64,000 nt of DNA. Source: Chlamydoabsidia padenii. Lineage: Eukaryota; Mucoromycota; Mucoromycetes; Mucorales; Cunninghamellaceae. This document shows, piece after piece, positions 24,698-39,385 of this stretch. The stretch spans positions 703,660 to 767,659 of the forward strand of contig JAIWND010000016.1 in NCBI GenBank assembly GCA_025330725.1, given 5' to 3'. Below the pieces are notes generated by a model. It saw nothing but the letters and a program-made list of their open reading frames with translations, was not told where the DNA came from and searched no databases. Made by a program: the position numbers and the translations under genes. The number at the start of each line of letters is the position of its first letter. The stretch's first letter is position 1.

Positions 24698-25032
24698 ATG
24701 TTTAACAAAATTAAACCCACTTCAATTAATACAAAAGGACAAACCAGTGAAGAACAGCAGGGAACGACGACCGCTCGACGTCAAAGCCTTGATACTGGGA
24801 TCTCTCCTACCTATTATCATGATGGTGATATGGTAACTACTACCAGTCAGGAATCATCGTATGGATCCCCAGTGTATGGTGATGCCAGCCGTGTTTTCTT
24901 CAGCCATCACAAAACATGTAGTTGTAAGTTACTTTTATAATCCAAGGAAATCATGATTCACCTTTTTATTATTATTGCATAGGTAAAGGATCAGGTGTTG
25001 GTTGTGAATGTAGTCGTACTTGTAACTGCTAA
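24698..25032 (+). CDS. small protein with Cys-rich C-terminus (metallothionein-like tail)
   Basis: Exons 24698-24923 and 24983-25032 give 91 residues. The first 70 are polar and Ser/Thr-rich (MFNKIKPTSINTKGQ). The last 18 carry six cysteines in CSCKGSGVGCECSRTCNC, with CxC pairs like those that bind metal clusters. The intron (24924-24982) falls inside this Cys block, and splicing is needed to form it. Function is not known; metal binding is an inference from the CxC spacing. The start is the first ATG after a pyrimidine-rich leader. It is divergently arranged with the EF-hand gene, about 235 bp apart, and the shared spacer has a CCCGCC element near 24593. Confidence 0.7.
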
Positions 25033-25335
25033 TAGGCTTGACACTGGAAACATTCACCTAACAGACTCTGTTAAAATAGCTGCTAGTTGATTAGTATCTT
25101 CTTTTTTTTTTGTATATAGCCTCCCTCCCCCCAAACACAAGCAAACAATGAAAAACCCCACTTTTTTTTTTTTTAATTTAAAACACATACATTAAAACCC
25201 AACCAATGATAAAACCAAAGATTAGTAAAAAAGTATGATAGTGAAATGATTGACTGCCTTTATTGTAATAGTAAGTTATATATGTAATAACACACTATAT
25301 AAACTAAACTATACTAGAGAAGGGAAGGACGACCA

Positions 25336-26279
25336 TTACTTTCTCTGTTTTTGGGAGAGGAAATCAGTGAACTCTTGATAAGGAGCCTTGGTGAATTCAG
25401 TTTCGGCCCAGAGATCAGGAGTCAAGAAGCCATAAGTGTTGCCAATAGCAGCGAAGGTGGCCTTCACAAAGTTACCCAAAGTACGGGTAGAACCCTTGGA
25501 GGAAGTGTAACAATCAGTGATACCAGCCAATTGAAGGACCTTCTTGGGGACAGGAGCACCGACGATACCAGTACCACGAGGAGCAGGGATCAAACGGCAC
25601 ACAGAAGAACCACATTTACCAGTGACCTTGCAAGGCACAGTGTGGGGTTCACCAAGAGAAGAGCCCCAGAAGCCACGACGGACAGGAATGATGGAAAGCT
25701 TGGCCAAGATGATAGCACCACGAATAGAGGTGGCGACTTCCTTGGAACACTTGACACCGAGACCCACATGACCATCGCTATCACCAATAACAACAAAGGC
25801 CTTGAAGCGAGTGCGTTGACCAGCACGGGTTTGCTTTTGAACAGGCATGATCTTCATGACTTGGTCTTGGAGCTTGGGTAAAAAGTAGTCGACAATTTGG
25901 TATTCCTTGATGGGCAAAGAGAACAAGTAGATTTCTTCAATAGACTTGATCTTGCCAGCCTTTACAAGACGACCGAGTTTGGTAACAGGGACCCTACATT
26001 AATAAACAAATAGAGAGAGAGAGAGAGAGAGAGAGAGAGCCAAAATAAGAATCATCATGGACTAAAAGAAGTAGCCTTTTTTTTTTTTAATACCATTCGT
26101 TCTTTTCTTCACCACGACGTCCTCGTCCACCACGTCCACCACGTCCACGTCCACGTCCAAATCCACCTCTTCCTACAAAAAAAATTAAGAAAAAGAAAAA
26201 GAAATGTTAATCATGGATACATGTTGTTATCGAGTCGACGGTTATAATACTTACTATCGGCCGTTGCAGAGTCAGCCAT
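25336..26279 (-). CDS. RPS2: 40S ribosomal protein S2 (uS5)
   Basis: Small-subunit protein of the decoding region. Exons 26279-26255 (25 nt), 26172-26094 and 25993-25336 give 253 residues. The N-terminus carries an RGG-type stretch ([16 protein letters not shown]), a known arginine-methylation target in this family. The uS5 double-stranded-RNA-binding and C-domains follow: [71 protein letters not shown] and [20 protein letters not shown]. Full length and clear. A (GA)n run lies in the second intron (26012-26039), and a GGAT tract lies 149-171 bp upstream. Confidence 0.97.
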
Positions 26280-26427
26280 TTGCTACAGTTTCAATTAAAA
26301 AAAGATCATTAGTTCATCTGTCATTCCCCCGTATTATTTTTGTTGGTGTGAGATCACTCTAGTCCCAAAAGTAGATTATCTAAAATGATAACAATGTATC
26401 GTTTGGGACTGATGTATTAATTGCCGA

Positions 26428-26450
26428 ATGGATGGATGATGGATGGATGG
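26428..26450. repeat. (GGAT)n tract upstream of RPS2
   Basis: ATGGATGGATGATGGATGG-type tract, 149-171 bp upstream of the RPS2 ATG, in the opposite orientation to the tracts at RPL31 and RPL15. Confidence 0.8.
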
Positions 26451-26868
26451 TATACATACATATGATTGAATATGATTATAGGGAAATTCAAAGAGGAAGA
26501 AGAAAACGGAAGAATGCCGCCAGAGATTCATTTTTGTATGCTGGGCGGAGTTCATGCACGTGGCCAACCTTTTTTGGAAATGATGTCATTTCCTTCGGAA
26601 CTGGGCACGGACCACCTTCCGTTCCACTTTTTCTATGTAGATGACAAGGGCTTTTATTATTATTATTATTATTATTATAATAATTATTATATAAGCTGTG
26701 TTTATTCAAAGAAGATATACTAGCGAAGAGTTGTGTAAAGTATCAAAATGTGGTAATAATGAAGAAGGGATGTACATGGGTTTAAGTAGCATGAGATTGT
26801 AAAATAAAGGAGTGTATGTAGTAAGATAAAAAGCAAATGGGAGATAATATTACAATATGGAAAGCTTG

Positions 26869-28526
26869 TCATTCAAATTGAAGTAAAGACAAGTCATCAT
26901 AAAAGAATGGATGTTCTTCAGCCTACCATAATCACAAAAAAGTGAGCAGATAAGCATACATAACTTTTTTTAATATTTATTTCATTCTCTTACCTTTTTA
27001 GCAGATATCCGATCGTAAGGATCATACACAAGTAAAGACTATGTATAATAAAAGAGGAAGAATGATTAGTGTTGGATTTGACCCCAATATATATTACCTT
27101 TAACAAATCAATCACCAAGTCATTCAATTTGAGAGGTTGTCGCCCTTTTGCTAGTCGTTCCTTTAGATCAGCAGGTTTCCAAGCTATGTTAAACAAAAAA
27201 AAAAAAAAAACAATCTATAGTAAGAATCAGTCCAGTCCCACTCTTTTTTTTAATACATACGCGGGAAAGTGGCATGGAAATCGGGTAATGCTGTCACACC
27301 AGGCCACATTTCTTCTGTAGGTGTACCGAGGAGTCGAAAGATTTGAAACAGTTCGTCAATTTGAGAATCACCTACATAAAAGTTGCTGTTTAGTATATTT
27401 ATAATGATTGGCGAGATTTAATTTTTACCTGGGAAGAGTGGTCTGAGTGTAATCATTTCTGCCAGAATACAACCCACACTCCACATATCCACCGCCGTCG
27501 AGTAATGAGGACTGCCAAGGAGAATTTCAGGAGCACGATACCAAAGAGTGATGACTTGATGAGTGTATGTCCGCATAGGAACACTAAAGGCTCTTGATAG
27601 GCCAAGATCCGCAATTGTCAATTTCCCATTTTGATTGATCAGCAAGTTTTGTGGTTTCAAGTCGCGATGAAGAACTCGATGTGAGTGGCAATAGTTGAGT
27701 CCACGTAAAAGTTGATGGGAGAAGCTCTAAGAGAGAGAGAGAGAGAGATTAAGTGATGGTATTACGAGGGATTTTTGTTATTTATACAAGTTTACCTTGA
27801 TATGTTTGATTGTCAGTCCTTCTCTGCCCACTTCATTCATGTATTTCCTTAGATCCTAATTAAAATGGTAAAGTGTGATGAGTCCCACCCTTTTTTTATA
27901 TATCGTTTTCACTTACCACATCACAATAATCAAATACAAGATAGATAGTTGTATCAAAGTATATCAAGTCAACCAATCTAAATATACAGTTAGTTTGTTC
28001 ATTATATTGTCCAAATAACATATTTCACTTGCCTAATGATATTATTGTGTTTGATTTCCTTTAACAAGGCCACTTCCCGCATAGCAGTTGGAGGCACACC
28101 ACCTTGACCAAAGTTGAGTTGAATCCGTTTGAGAGCTACATTGGCATTGGTTCTTTTGCAGAGTCCCCGGAAGACTTCACCATAGGTACCTTCACCAATC
28201 TTTCTAAGTTTCTTGTAACCTGCAACATCAATATCATTGTCTTCCAGTATTTGTGCCGCTTCTTCTAATTCTTGTTGTTCTTGTTCTGTTATCGATGGCG
28301 CCACTTTTGCTGGTTGTCGCTCCTTATTGTCTCGATCCCGTTGTTCATCCAGTCTTAATGGGTTGACGGCTTTCTTGTCCTTGTAAACCGCTATTTTGCT
28401 ACTCGATGATACTGTTTTTGTGTCGTTTACAACGGGTTTCCGAGATGGTGCAAGAGTTGAAGCAGTGGTGGTGATCTCTACTGTACTCTTGGATGTCGCT
28501 GATGTCGCTTTCGGAGAGATCGCCAT
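26869..28526 (-). CDS. cyclin-dependent kinase (CDC2/CDK family) with N-terminal extension
   Basis: Ser/Thr kinase gene with about eight exons, ending TGA at 26871-26869. A disordered N-terminal extension of about 105 residues is followed by the kinase core: [12 protein letters not shown], the catalytic Lys in VALKRIQL, the cyclin-contact helix as [15 protein letters not shown] (CDK1 has PSTAIRE), [20 protein letters not shown] (DLG in place of DFG), the T-loop [17 protein letters not shown], and [13 protein letters not shown]. It ends [17 protein letters not shown]. The product is CDK-like throughout; the PPTAMRE helix and extension mean it is not the canonical CDK1. The in-frame ATG at 28526 follows a stop, so it is the likely start. 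Confidence 0.88.
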
Positions 28527-28833
28527 AAAGTTGGTGTTGTTCAAATGGGTGTCGTTCTTTTTATACTGGTAGTTGTAGTTGATTCAGTTACAAGAGTTGG
28601 ACCATAAAACCAAGTCGAGTAAAAAAGGTGAAATTGGATTTATGGATTCAAACTTTTTGAATATATAAATAGTGTAATAAAAGAGAGAGGGAGAAGAGGA
28701 GAAGTGGAGTGGGGGGGGGGCAAAGAAAGGGAAGAAAGAAAAAGGTACAATGGTTTATAAAAGTTGAAAAATATTTGTTGCGCGCTGAGTTCTATACGCG
28801 CCAAAAAAAAAAAAAGTGAGAAAAGTGAGAGGA

Positions 28834-28841
28834 CGGGATTT
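28834..28841. promoter_or_regulatory. CGGGATTT motif upstream of the CDK gene
   Basis: Exact copy of the recurrent octamer, about 310 bp upstream of the CDK start. The role is inferred from recurrence. Confidence 0.35.
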
Positions 28842-29455
28842 GAAAATACTCGCTCAACTATCAATGATGCCATTCCAAGTAAGGGACATGAAGCACAATC
28901 GTCTACCTTTATAACAAATGTATCAACCAATAATGTATACAGAAGAACAAATCATAAAGGGGGAATGAACGTCACCCTTTTATGGGTCAGTTCCTGTGTC
29001 ACACTAGCTCAAGTCAATGATACTACTTTGATGTATCTCTTTAACTATATGATATATTCCTTGATTGGTATTATATGATTTAATTTTACTGATCTAGTCA
29101 AAATGCATAGCAGTGATACACCACCATCGTGTATCCCAACGCAGTGACCAACCCCTTTCTCCCCCCCCACACACACATAAATTGAACCCCCGATTTTCCC
29201 TTTCTTTTGTTTCCAGCCTTTTTTTTTGTCTTCTCTTCCCGCCAAGAAAATAAAAAGGCAAACGTAACATCAACAATATCAACTGGTACCCTTCCTTTTT
29301 TTTTTTTTTTTTTTTTTTTTACTCTAAACATATAGTTATCTTCTTTATCTTTAAACCTTTTATATATACACTTATATATAGATAGATTCATCCCCTTCAT
29401 TTTATACTCTTAATATACATCATCCTTCCCCCTTGGTGCGAAAAAGACAACTATC

Positions 29456-31267
<1,812 letters not shown>

Positions 31268-31269
31268 TG

Positions 31270-33292
31270 GTGATGGTCTCACATAGTTATTAGTTACCCT
31301 AGTTTACTACTAGTAGTCTATTTGTGCCAATGTGTATGTTTGTCTTGTTTTTGGATGATATGCTGTTTTAAATAAATTTGGAAAACGATACCGTGTTTTA
31401 ATACAATACATACTCTTTTCTGTTTAGAATGTTTATATATATATATCTATGGGTAGATAATTAAGGGTGACGACGATCGTGTTACTGTCTGTGTGTTTGA
31501 TGAAAAGTGTAACCAGGTATCAAAAGGACAATGGCCTCATGGGTCGTGTCACTTTGCCACATTGCTTATAGAAACAGACAGAGGATTATATATATAGATA
31601 TAACAAAGAAACCCCCTCATATATTGTATCCCTGGATTACTCAAAATGGATCAAGCCATGACTTTATAGTTTCCCGATTGGTTTCAAACAATAACTGACG
31701 ATCCCCACTTTCTTTGGTTACCGACCATAAGCATGGACCGAGTGATGCTGCATGACCAAAATGTTCAATCTCCGATTTCCTTTTTGAGAAACAAATACAG
31801 ATTTCAAACGAAAAGAAATGCAATGTTGTTTGTTAATATGACATATTTGGACCATGTTGTGGTCAAAAACCATTCATATCAAAGATGGGGTCACACATTC
31901 ATGGATCTCAGCCTCATATCCAGACATTTTTTTTATTACCCCACTATGACTGATTAACTTTTTCATTGTTTGATAAGTTGGGGGTTTCCTATTGGCTGAC
32001 AGAACAAACAACAGAAGCACCAAATGATCAATTGAAGTTGCCTTTTTCATATATCGTACATTCAGATGCGTCCATTTAACAAGAAGAATGCAATAAAGTA
32101 TACGCCTTTTATTCTCTTGATGATTTACAAACGTTATGATATTAGAAACAGATACTTTTTGCAAGATGGAAGAGAGTTACTCCACCTGTTCCTGAAAACC
32201 GGATTCCGAATTCAGCTCCGATATTCGCGAGGTGTTCTTTTTTCTTGCGTATAAATTATCTTGTTATTATAAAGCATACATAATGGGGTCTTTGAAACAG
32301 TTGTTTTTGTTTCTGTTCTCATCTTTCCTCACTAAAAGGAGCATCATCCATAGAATTCAGGCACATCTGTATATATATATATATATATATATTTAAATTG
32401 GGGGTCGTCGAGCTTTAAAATTTTAGAATAACATTTGTAAATGTAATATAATATAACATTCTCCTTCCCTCGGATGGGGTTCCATTTTGATTGGTTAAGA
32501 AATCAGTGGATGCATCCTTGTCTTTCCATCTCTCTCTCTTTTTATTATCATCATCCTATTGTTATCACCACTTTCAAGCTCTCTGGTATTGGCTGGTCCT
32601 ATTCAGAAAAAGCGAGTGGATGATCACTCTTTTTAGCTCGTTTCATGTTTTTTGTCCATCATGGTGTTGTACCACCACTTGTTTAGCTGGAAAGCTATTG
32701 GGAAAGAAGCTTTCCTAATCTTTAACCAATCAAATGACGAGGATGACAAGATAATAATGTTCAAGTCCCGCTCTAGGCACTCTCTTTCACCAGACTCCTA
32801 TATTTGATAAGTTGATTCACATCTATTGGTCGATAGATGAAAAAAGATAAACAGAAATCCAAACATCGATTTGGTATATCTATTTTGCCCCCCATGTCAT
32901 GTAATGGTGTGAGAGAGAGAGAGAGAGGGGGGGATAATAAATAGGGAAACAAAAATGGCCGAGAATCTGTCATTGGTACATTAGACTGAAATACATATAT
33001 AAAAAAAAAAAAAAGCTTATTATATAAAAAGAGGCGAAGGCCGGGAGGGGATAGGTTGATAGAACAGAGGAGGGGTATGAACCTTCTTTTTTTTTTTCGT
33101 TAGGTGTATGGCGCGGGATTTAAAAATCCCGAAGATTTAAAATGCTTGTTGCCTTTTTTTGATCTTTTTCTCTCTTCTTTTTCTTTCTCTTCTTTATAGA
33201 AACGAAAACTGCTTACATTCACTTTCTTTTCCCCCCCTTCTCTCTCTATTATATATATTTATTGCTCTTATACATTCCACCTCATCCCTCTC
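31270..33292. other. 2 kb intergenic region upstream of the GATA factor
   Basis: No gene supported. It contains (TA)n at 32371-32392, an (AG)n run near 32915, an A-run at 33001-33014 and a C/T-rich leader (33165-33290) just before the GATA start. Motif copies lie at 32761 (AAGTCCCG variant) and as a palindrome at 33114-33131. Confidence 0.45.
33114..33131. promoter_or_regulatory. palindrome of two facing CGGGATTT motifs upstream of the GATA gene
   Basis: CGGGATTT AA AAATCCCG: two exact copies in inverted orientation with a 2-nt spacer, 162-180 bp upstream of the GATA start. A dimeric binding site is a natural reading, but this is inference. Confidence 0.45.
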
Positions 33293-34537
33293 ATGGCGAA
33301 AACCGAAGATCATTTTACAACAACCGCGGATAACTTGTTTACAAAGGAACCATTCTCTCAACTCATTCAGCAAACTCCCTTGTCCTCACCTTCTTCTTCT
33401 TCCTCTGACGGAAAAGTGTTTAGCAACTTTCCCTCTCCTACCACTTCCAACGATTCTTGTCCAGACCAACAGCAACAGTTTTACCAGCAAACCTTCTTGA
33501 CTCAACAACCTTACTTTGATCCAAGTACACTTCAAGGTTTACCTGTCAGTGTCCTTCAGGCACTTTATTATGGTACAAGTGGTGGCCAAACCGGGGAAAC
33601 CAACAATGCGTTGCACGGCTCTAGTGATGGATCATCCTCTGTGGTGGAAAACTTTGATCAATTTGTGCAATTTGACGATGATGGCCAATTACAACATTAT
33701 CAGCCTCAAGAGTCATTCCAACAACAATTCCATCAAGACCAACAGCCCTCTAGATCATCATCAGCAAAGCCTATCGCTCAACGATCGAGACAAATAGAAT
33801 GCTCCAACTGTCATGTCACCAGCACACCCTTATGGCGCCGTACTCCTGATCGTAGTCATTTCCTCTGTAATGCCTGTGGACTGTATTATAAACAATATGG
33901 AAATCATCGACCTCTCCATGTACGACAAAAGCAACCACAACCACAGAAACAACAACAACAACAACAACAAAAATCATCCTCGACTGATGCACCACCCGAC
34001 AAGAGAAAAAGAAAATCAACTGATTCGATAATGCCGGACATTGTCGTTCCTTCACCATTACCGACACATGCCAGCTTGGTTATTCCCGAAAACGACGACG
34101 ACGAACCCACTCATGAATGTGTCAATTGTCAACAAACCAACACACCTCTCTGGCGGAAAAACGAACGGGGTGAATTCGTGTGTAATGCGTGTGGACTTTA
34201 TGCTAAATTGCATCAACGTGATCGACCTCCGACGTTGAAAAAGGCCAAATTACAGAAAAGACGAAAACTTCCTCCTGCTTTGGAGCATACAGATGCAGCA
34301 TCGTCTTTATCATCGCCGTTACCATCACCACAGATCAACTTGGATACCCAGCAACAACAACAACAACCAAAAGAATGGAATGATTTTGATGATACTAGAT
34401 TCAAAAACTTACTCAATCGAATGAATCGACAACAGATGTATGGGTTTCTCGGGATGTTGGAACGACGGTGTGCTATTTTGCGATCGATTCTTTATGCCGA
34501 GGACTCTTCTGACACCACCAATACCACCTTTTTATGA
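33293..34537 (+). CDS. GATA-type zinc-finger transcription factor with two fingers
   Basis: Intronless ORF of 414 residues, nuclear by inference. Finger 1 (about residues 170-215) is [21 protein letters not shown] with an 18-residue loop. Finger 2 (about 276-320) is [20 protein letters not shown] with the common 17-residue loop and a basic tail ([10 protein letters not shown]). Gln-rich and Ser-rich stretches surround the fingers ([20 protein letters not shown]). Fungal two-finger GATA factors include siderophore/iron regulators (SreA/Urbs1 type). The Cys-rich linker of those repressors is not visible between the fingers here, so an iron role is not supported; nitrogen or light regulation is equally possible. 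A C-terminal helix follows ([20 protein letters not shown]). Confidence 0.92.
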   Translation: MAKTEDHFTTTADNLFTKEPFSQLIQQTPLSSPSSSSSDGKVFSNFPSPTTSNDSCPDQQQQFYQQTFLTQQPYFDPSTLQGLPVSVLQALYYGTSGGQTGETNNALHGSSDGSSSVVENFDQFVQFDDDGQLQHYQPQESFQQQFHQDQQPSRSSSAKPIAQRSRQIECSNCHVTSTPLWRRTPDRSHFLCNACGLYYKQYGNHRPLHVRQKQPQPQKQQQQQQQKSSSTDAPPDKRKRKSTDSIMPDIVVPSPLPTHASLVIPENDDDEPTHECVNCQQTNTPLWRKNERGEFVCNACGLYAKLHQRDRPPTLKKAKLQKRRKLPPALEHTDAASSLSSPLPSPQINLDTQQQQQQPKEWNDFDDTRFKNLLNRMNRQQMYGFLGMLERRCAILRSILYAEDSSDTTNTTFL

Positions 34538-34539
34538 AT

Positions 34540-35126
34540 AAATTAACCTTATTATTATATATCTCCACATTTCCCCCCCCCTCCCTTCTGGTGTGTTTAT
34601 ATTATATGCCTCTTCCCCTTCCTTTTGTATACAATTCCCCTTGTAGTTTTATTTATTGCCATCTTGTTTTATTTTACTTTCGATTCAACTTACAAACTAA
34701 TAAAAATCATTATATTTATACATGTGTATCAAAATAAAGTGTTTACTGTATGTATATGTTTGTCCCAGATTGAACATTGTCAACATCCATGTCCAAATCC
34801 CGCCATCATGCTAAATTTTTTATTGAATCCCCGCCTTTTGGCGATCACATATAAATTATATACATATTAAATGGTTCAATTCAACGTTTTTTTTATTTAT
34901 TATTTGAGGAAGAGTTTGGGGAAGATCACGAAGAATGGAGAGTAAGTATATAGTGTATGAGGGAAAAAGGAAGTAACCAAAAAAAGCAAAAAAGTTAAAC
35001 TAAACTAGACTAAATGAATGAATGAGTAAATGACCATTGTTAAAGTATAGCACACAAAGATGGAGGGAATAAAGGATATATATCAAAGGGGCAAAGTAGG
35101 AAAAAGAAAGTGGTATTGTTGTTGTT
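34540..35126. other. convergent spacer between GATA and H+-ATPase genes
   Basis: 3' regions of two convergent genes. AATAAA-like signals are present (AATAAA at 34538-34543 overlaps the GATA stop region; others near 34700 and 34733). Two motif copies lie at 34794-34804 and 34824-34834 (the second with an extra C). Confidence 0.4.
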
Positions 35127-38100
35127 TTAAGCATTGAGCATTTGAGCAGCTTGGCTTGTCTGTAAAGGAAGAATTGAGTTAGTTTACTTTTAATTTCAAG
35201 ATGAATCTTATATATATATATATATTACCTGAATGGAAGAGAATCGACGCATTTCCTTGACATCGGTACTCATGCGTTTGTTCATCCCCAGCAAACGTTT
35301 ACCAAAGTTTTGTGGTCGTTCCAGAGATTTCAAAGACCGAGTGCGATTAGCATAGTAACGAGCGGAAGCAGTACCCGAAATAGCCGATGCACGACGAGAA
35401 TGGCCACCTGCCACAGGCACGTTAGATTCTTGACCGACCGGTTCGAAAAAGTGACGCATGCTGAATTTGATGATATCCATAGGCAAGAACCAAATCAAGT
35501 TCCATACCCAGACAATCGCCGCCCATTTCCAGCCACAACCGCGCACCTGCGTGAATTCCCAATCAGCATACACGGCAATAAACGTTGCCAAAAGTTGAGC
35601 CACCACAAATGCAGACATAAGCATGATCGAGGGCCGTTCTGTGAACCACATACCACGAGACCGAGTGATGAAGATGAGGGCTTGAGAGATGGTGGACACT
35701 TGGAGGTAGACAATCGAATGGTAGACAGGTTCGTTGGGATCAGTATATCGTTCCACGCCAAAGTGATTCTTGAAAAAGTCGGTTTGGAAAGCCACAGCAA
35801 AAAAGGCGACAGTAGACACACAGAGGTACATACCATAGACAATAGCATAAGAGAAGATTTCACGCAGATTCCAAGCATCGGGGTAAGGTGATGGTTTGAC
35901 TCGGTCGGTGGAGATGGTCATGATGGTACCGTCGTTGAGAATGGCAATGATGAGCACCAAAAAAGGAGGGAAATCGTGTTGGAAAGCCCAGCAAAGGATA
36001 GAGAAACCCACTACCACACGCACAGTGACAGAGCAGGTGTAAATCGAGTAGTTACGCATACGTTGGAAGATTTGACGAGATCCAATGATGGCTTCGACAA
36101 TAACAGACAAACCAGGTTCAGTCAAGACAATATCGGCAGCAGACCGAGCAGCATCAGTGGCATCAGCGACAGCAATACCAACGTTAGCCTTAGAGAGAGC
36201 AGGCGCATCGTTCACACCATCACCAGTCATCGCACACATGTGACCCATGTTTTGGAGACGTTCGACAATTTCATACTTGTGTTCGGGGTAGACACCAGCA
36301 AAACCATCACATTGTAACACCATTTGATCAATATCAGCATAGCCAGAGCCAGGGGGAGGACCTTCCTTGAGAGTCTTGGACAAGTACATGTTATCACCCA
36401 TACCGAGACGACGACCAGTTTCTTTACCAATGGCCAATTGATCACCAGTAATCATTTTCACCTGGACACCGAGAGCAATGGATCGGTCAATTGTTTCCTT
36501 GGTATCAGACCGGGGAGGATCATAGATGGGAAGCAGACCAATCAATCGGAAACCTTTGCCTTCACCATCCACTTGACCATTAGGTACTTCATCCACAGCC
36601 ACAGCCAAAGCACGGAGACCACGACGAGCAAATTCATCCACATCATCATTCAAGGCCTTGATTTGAGCCTCCGTCTTGTCTCTTGAGCAAAGATCGAGAA
36701 TGGTGTGAGACATACCCTTGGTGACACGACAAGTCACACCATCCGATTGACGAGTGTAAGTGATTTCCGTTCGCTTGACCACAGGATTGAAGGGCTTAAA
36801 TTCCAATTCATCGATTCCCGCACGAGCCATGGCAGGATCGGGCAGAGAATTGGTGATACAAAAGTCAATGGCGTCTTGGTTTTCCGTTCGGCAAGCAAAA
36901 GCAGACAATTGTATGATTTCGTCTCCGTTAAATTCAGCATAGGTCTTGATGGTGGGCTTGTCGACAATGAGTTTGTTCAACGTCAACGTACCCGTCTTGT
37001 CAGAGCAGAGGATGGTCACCGCCGCCATTTCTTCGATCGCCGTGATGCGAGTGACAATGGCCTTGTGTTCAGCGAGTTGTTTAGCACCAATAGCCAAAGT
37101 GACGGACAAGACGGTAGGCATAGCAATAGGGATACCACCAATAAGTAACACCAACACATTGTCGATTCCACGTCGATAAGCATAATGGAAGCCAGCATAC
37201 ATGACAATGATTTCGATCACCAAAAAGATACCAATAGTAATCAAGCAAAAGTTACCGATTTTGGCCAAGATGGTTTGTAAATGTCCTTCTTCTTCACCAG
37301 CATCACCAATCAGTTTAGCAGCACGACCAAAGAAGGTGTTGAGACCTGTGCCAATAATAATAGCTTCGGCTTCACCTTGTTTTACAGTAGATCCCGAGAA
37401 GATTTCATCACCAGCTTCTTTTCCAACCGGTAAAGATTCACCAGTCAAAGCCGCTTGATCGATAGAAACTTGACCATGTGCCTATAAAAAGAGAAAGAGA
37501 GAGAGAGAGAGATTGAGTAACAGAAGAAGAAGAAAAAGATAATATGATAACCCCCCCAAAAAAAACTTACAGCAATAAGTCGACCATCAGCAGGAATAAC
37601 GTCACCCAATTTAATCGAGACCACATCCCCAGGTACCAAATCAGCAGCTTCCATTGTCTTCCATTGTCCATCACGCTTGACTTTACATTCCGGAGCCAAC
37701 GATTCCATAAGAGCTTTCACGGCATTACCAGCTTGACGTTCTTCCATAAACCCAATCGTCGCATTTGCCAGCAACAAGAGCACAATACCAATAAAATCAG
37801 GATAATCAGGAGGTCGGTTGTCACCATTTGATAAAGCAATAGATACCAAAGCGGCTGCTTCCATCACCCAGGAAAGAGGGTTCCACATGAAACCAAGGAA
37901 TTGTAGAAAAGGATTGACAGTTTTTTGTTCTAGTTGATTAGGTCCAAACTTTTCAATACGTCGTGTAGCTTCTTCTGTTGTTAAACCATTGGATGTTGTT
38001 CTATAATATAAAAGAAGAAGCAAGTTAATACAAGTATTAAAAAAAAAGTAAGGAGAGATAGGGGTGGGTGGGGGCAACACGTTTCAGTAGTAAGGAGTGA

Positions 38101-38251
38101 GCCAAACCAACCAACCAACACCAAATATTAATTTGACTTACTGTAATAGTTCAAAGACATCGCCTGGTTCCATCGTAGATAAGTCATACTTATCCTTGTC
38201 GTATAATTCTTCCACCGTTAACGACTGAAGGTTGCCTGTCTTTTCCGTCAT
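35127..38251 (-). CDS. PMA1: plasma-membrane H+-ATPase (P3A-type, Pma1-like)
   Basis: Proton pump that sets the plasma-membrane potential and drives nutrient uptake. Exons 38251-38142, 38000-37571, 37481-35229 and 35159-35127 give 941 residues, close to other fungal pumps. Visible landmarks: the A-domain TGES phosphatase loop, the phosphorylation motif CSDKTGTLT, the nucleotide-binding KGM and DPPR segments, and the hinge [11 protein letters not shown]. Ten predicted membrane helices fit the hydrophobicity. The C-terminal tail ([24 protein letters not shown]) resembles the regulatory R-domain with possible phospho-sites. The last exon encodes ten residues. The A-domain is preceded by [19 protein letters not shown]. 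Confidence 0.97.
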
Positions 38252-39015
38252 TATTCAAAACAAAATAGATCAAAGTACAAATAGTAATAAGAAGTAAGGG
38301 AGTATGGTATATTAATGCTACGTAATGTAATGGATATCGAAAAAAAAAGTAATGTGAGTGAGTGAATGGTCTTCTTTTTTGCAATGGGGAGGAGGGAGCA
38401 AACGGGGGCTTTAGAGATTGAATGAATGATCTATAACACCAAAGATGTTTATAATGGTAGTATTAAATAAGGAAGGTATATATTTATATAAATATAAATA
38501 ATCAAAAACGAGTATTCAAGAAGGAATAAAAGAGTGGTATTTGGTAGAAGAAGAAGAAGAAGACGAAGCGAGAAAAAAGGAGAGAGGTTTTTATAAAATA
38601 GGAAAACCGGAGTTTGAAAATTGATACACCCGTAAAGTTACAAAAGGGGTAAGGAGAAACGAAAAAGATAAGTGGTGATATGCAAAGAGTTTGTTGGAAT
38701 ACTATCTCTTTGGCTTGTTTTTTATTTTTTATTTATGTGATGTATATATTTATTTAATAACCTCTATCTTGGGGTGTCTCCTTTTTTTTATTTTCTTTCT
38801 TTATTGAACTACCCCCTTCTTTAGCCCGTGAAGTTGACCGACCGGGAATCAGTCAAAATTCTTTGATTTCCTCGTATTCCATCCACCAATCATCCCCTTA
38901 TATTTATATATATATATATATATATATCACAAAAAAGAAGAATACGAAAAAGAAAGATCATCACGAAGATCAAGTTGAAATGCGCCACCAATGCAACCAA
39001 GTTTCAGTCAACTAA

Positions 39016-39385
39016 CTAGTTGCAGTTGAAATAAAAAGATGTATCTTGAATAGACAGCATGAAATAAAAAAATATATGTATTGTATGACATAAGACAATA
39101 CTTTTTTTTTCTCTTTTTGCTCCTTTTTTTCCTTTTCCTTGAGAAGTTCCCTCTTCAACCACCGGGTATTCGAATAAAATGGTTTGCATTGATTTAACTA
39201 CTTTATCATCGTTTCTTTTTTTCTCGATCTCCCTTCTCAACACCTCTGTTCTCCCTTTAAGCTGAGTCATGCATCTTGTAAACATAAACCATAATCGGTT
39301 ACTACTTTCATTCTCCCTTAACATTACTTTCATTTGACGGACTTTTAATCGAGCGAGGTATGTAATAGTATCACCAAGAGTGTCA
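39016..39385 (-). CDS. coding-looking fragment of unknown type
   Basis: Minus-strand open frame reading TLGDTITYLARLKVRQMK, LRENESSNRLWFMFTR, a charged stretch (TEVLRREIEKKRND) and a basic tail (KGKKGAKREKK), then non-polar sequence to a stop at 39016. A stop lies just upstream and there is no ATG at the natural beginning, so it is either a terminal exon or a gene fragment. The helical, charged composition is more protein-like than the surrounding intergenic frames, but no family was recognised. Confidence 0.3.

Noticed and set aside
25351..25881. 176-residue plus-strand ORF
   Set aside because: Antisense to the RPS2 coding exon.
35310..37831. Long plus-strand ORFs (up to 193 residues) across 35.3-37.8 kb
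   Set aside because: They lie antisense to the H+-ATPase and have no family features; they are shadows of its codon pattern.
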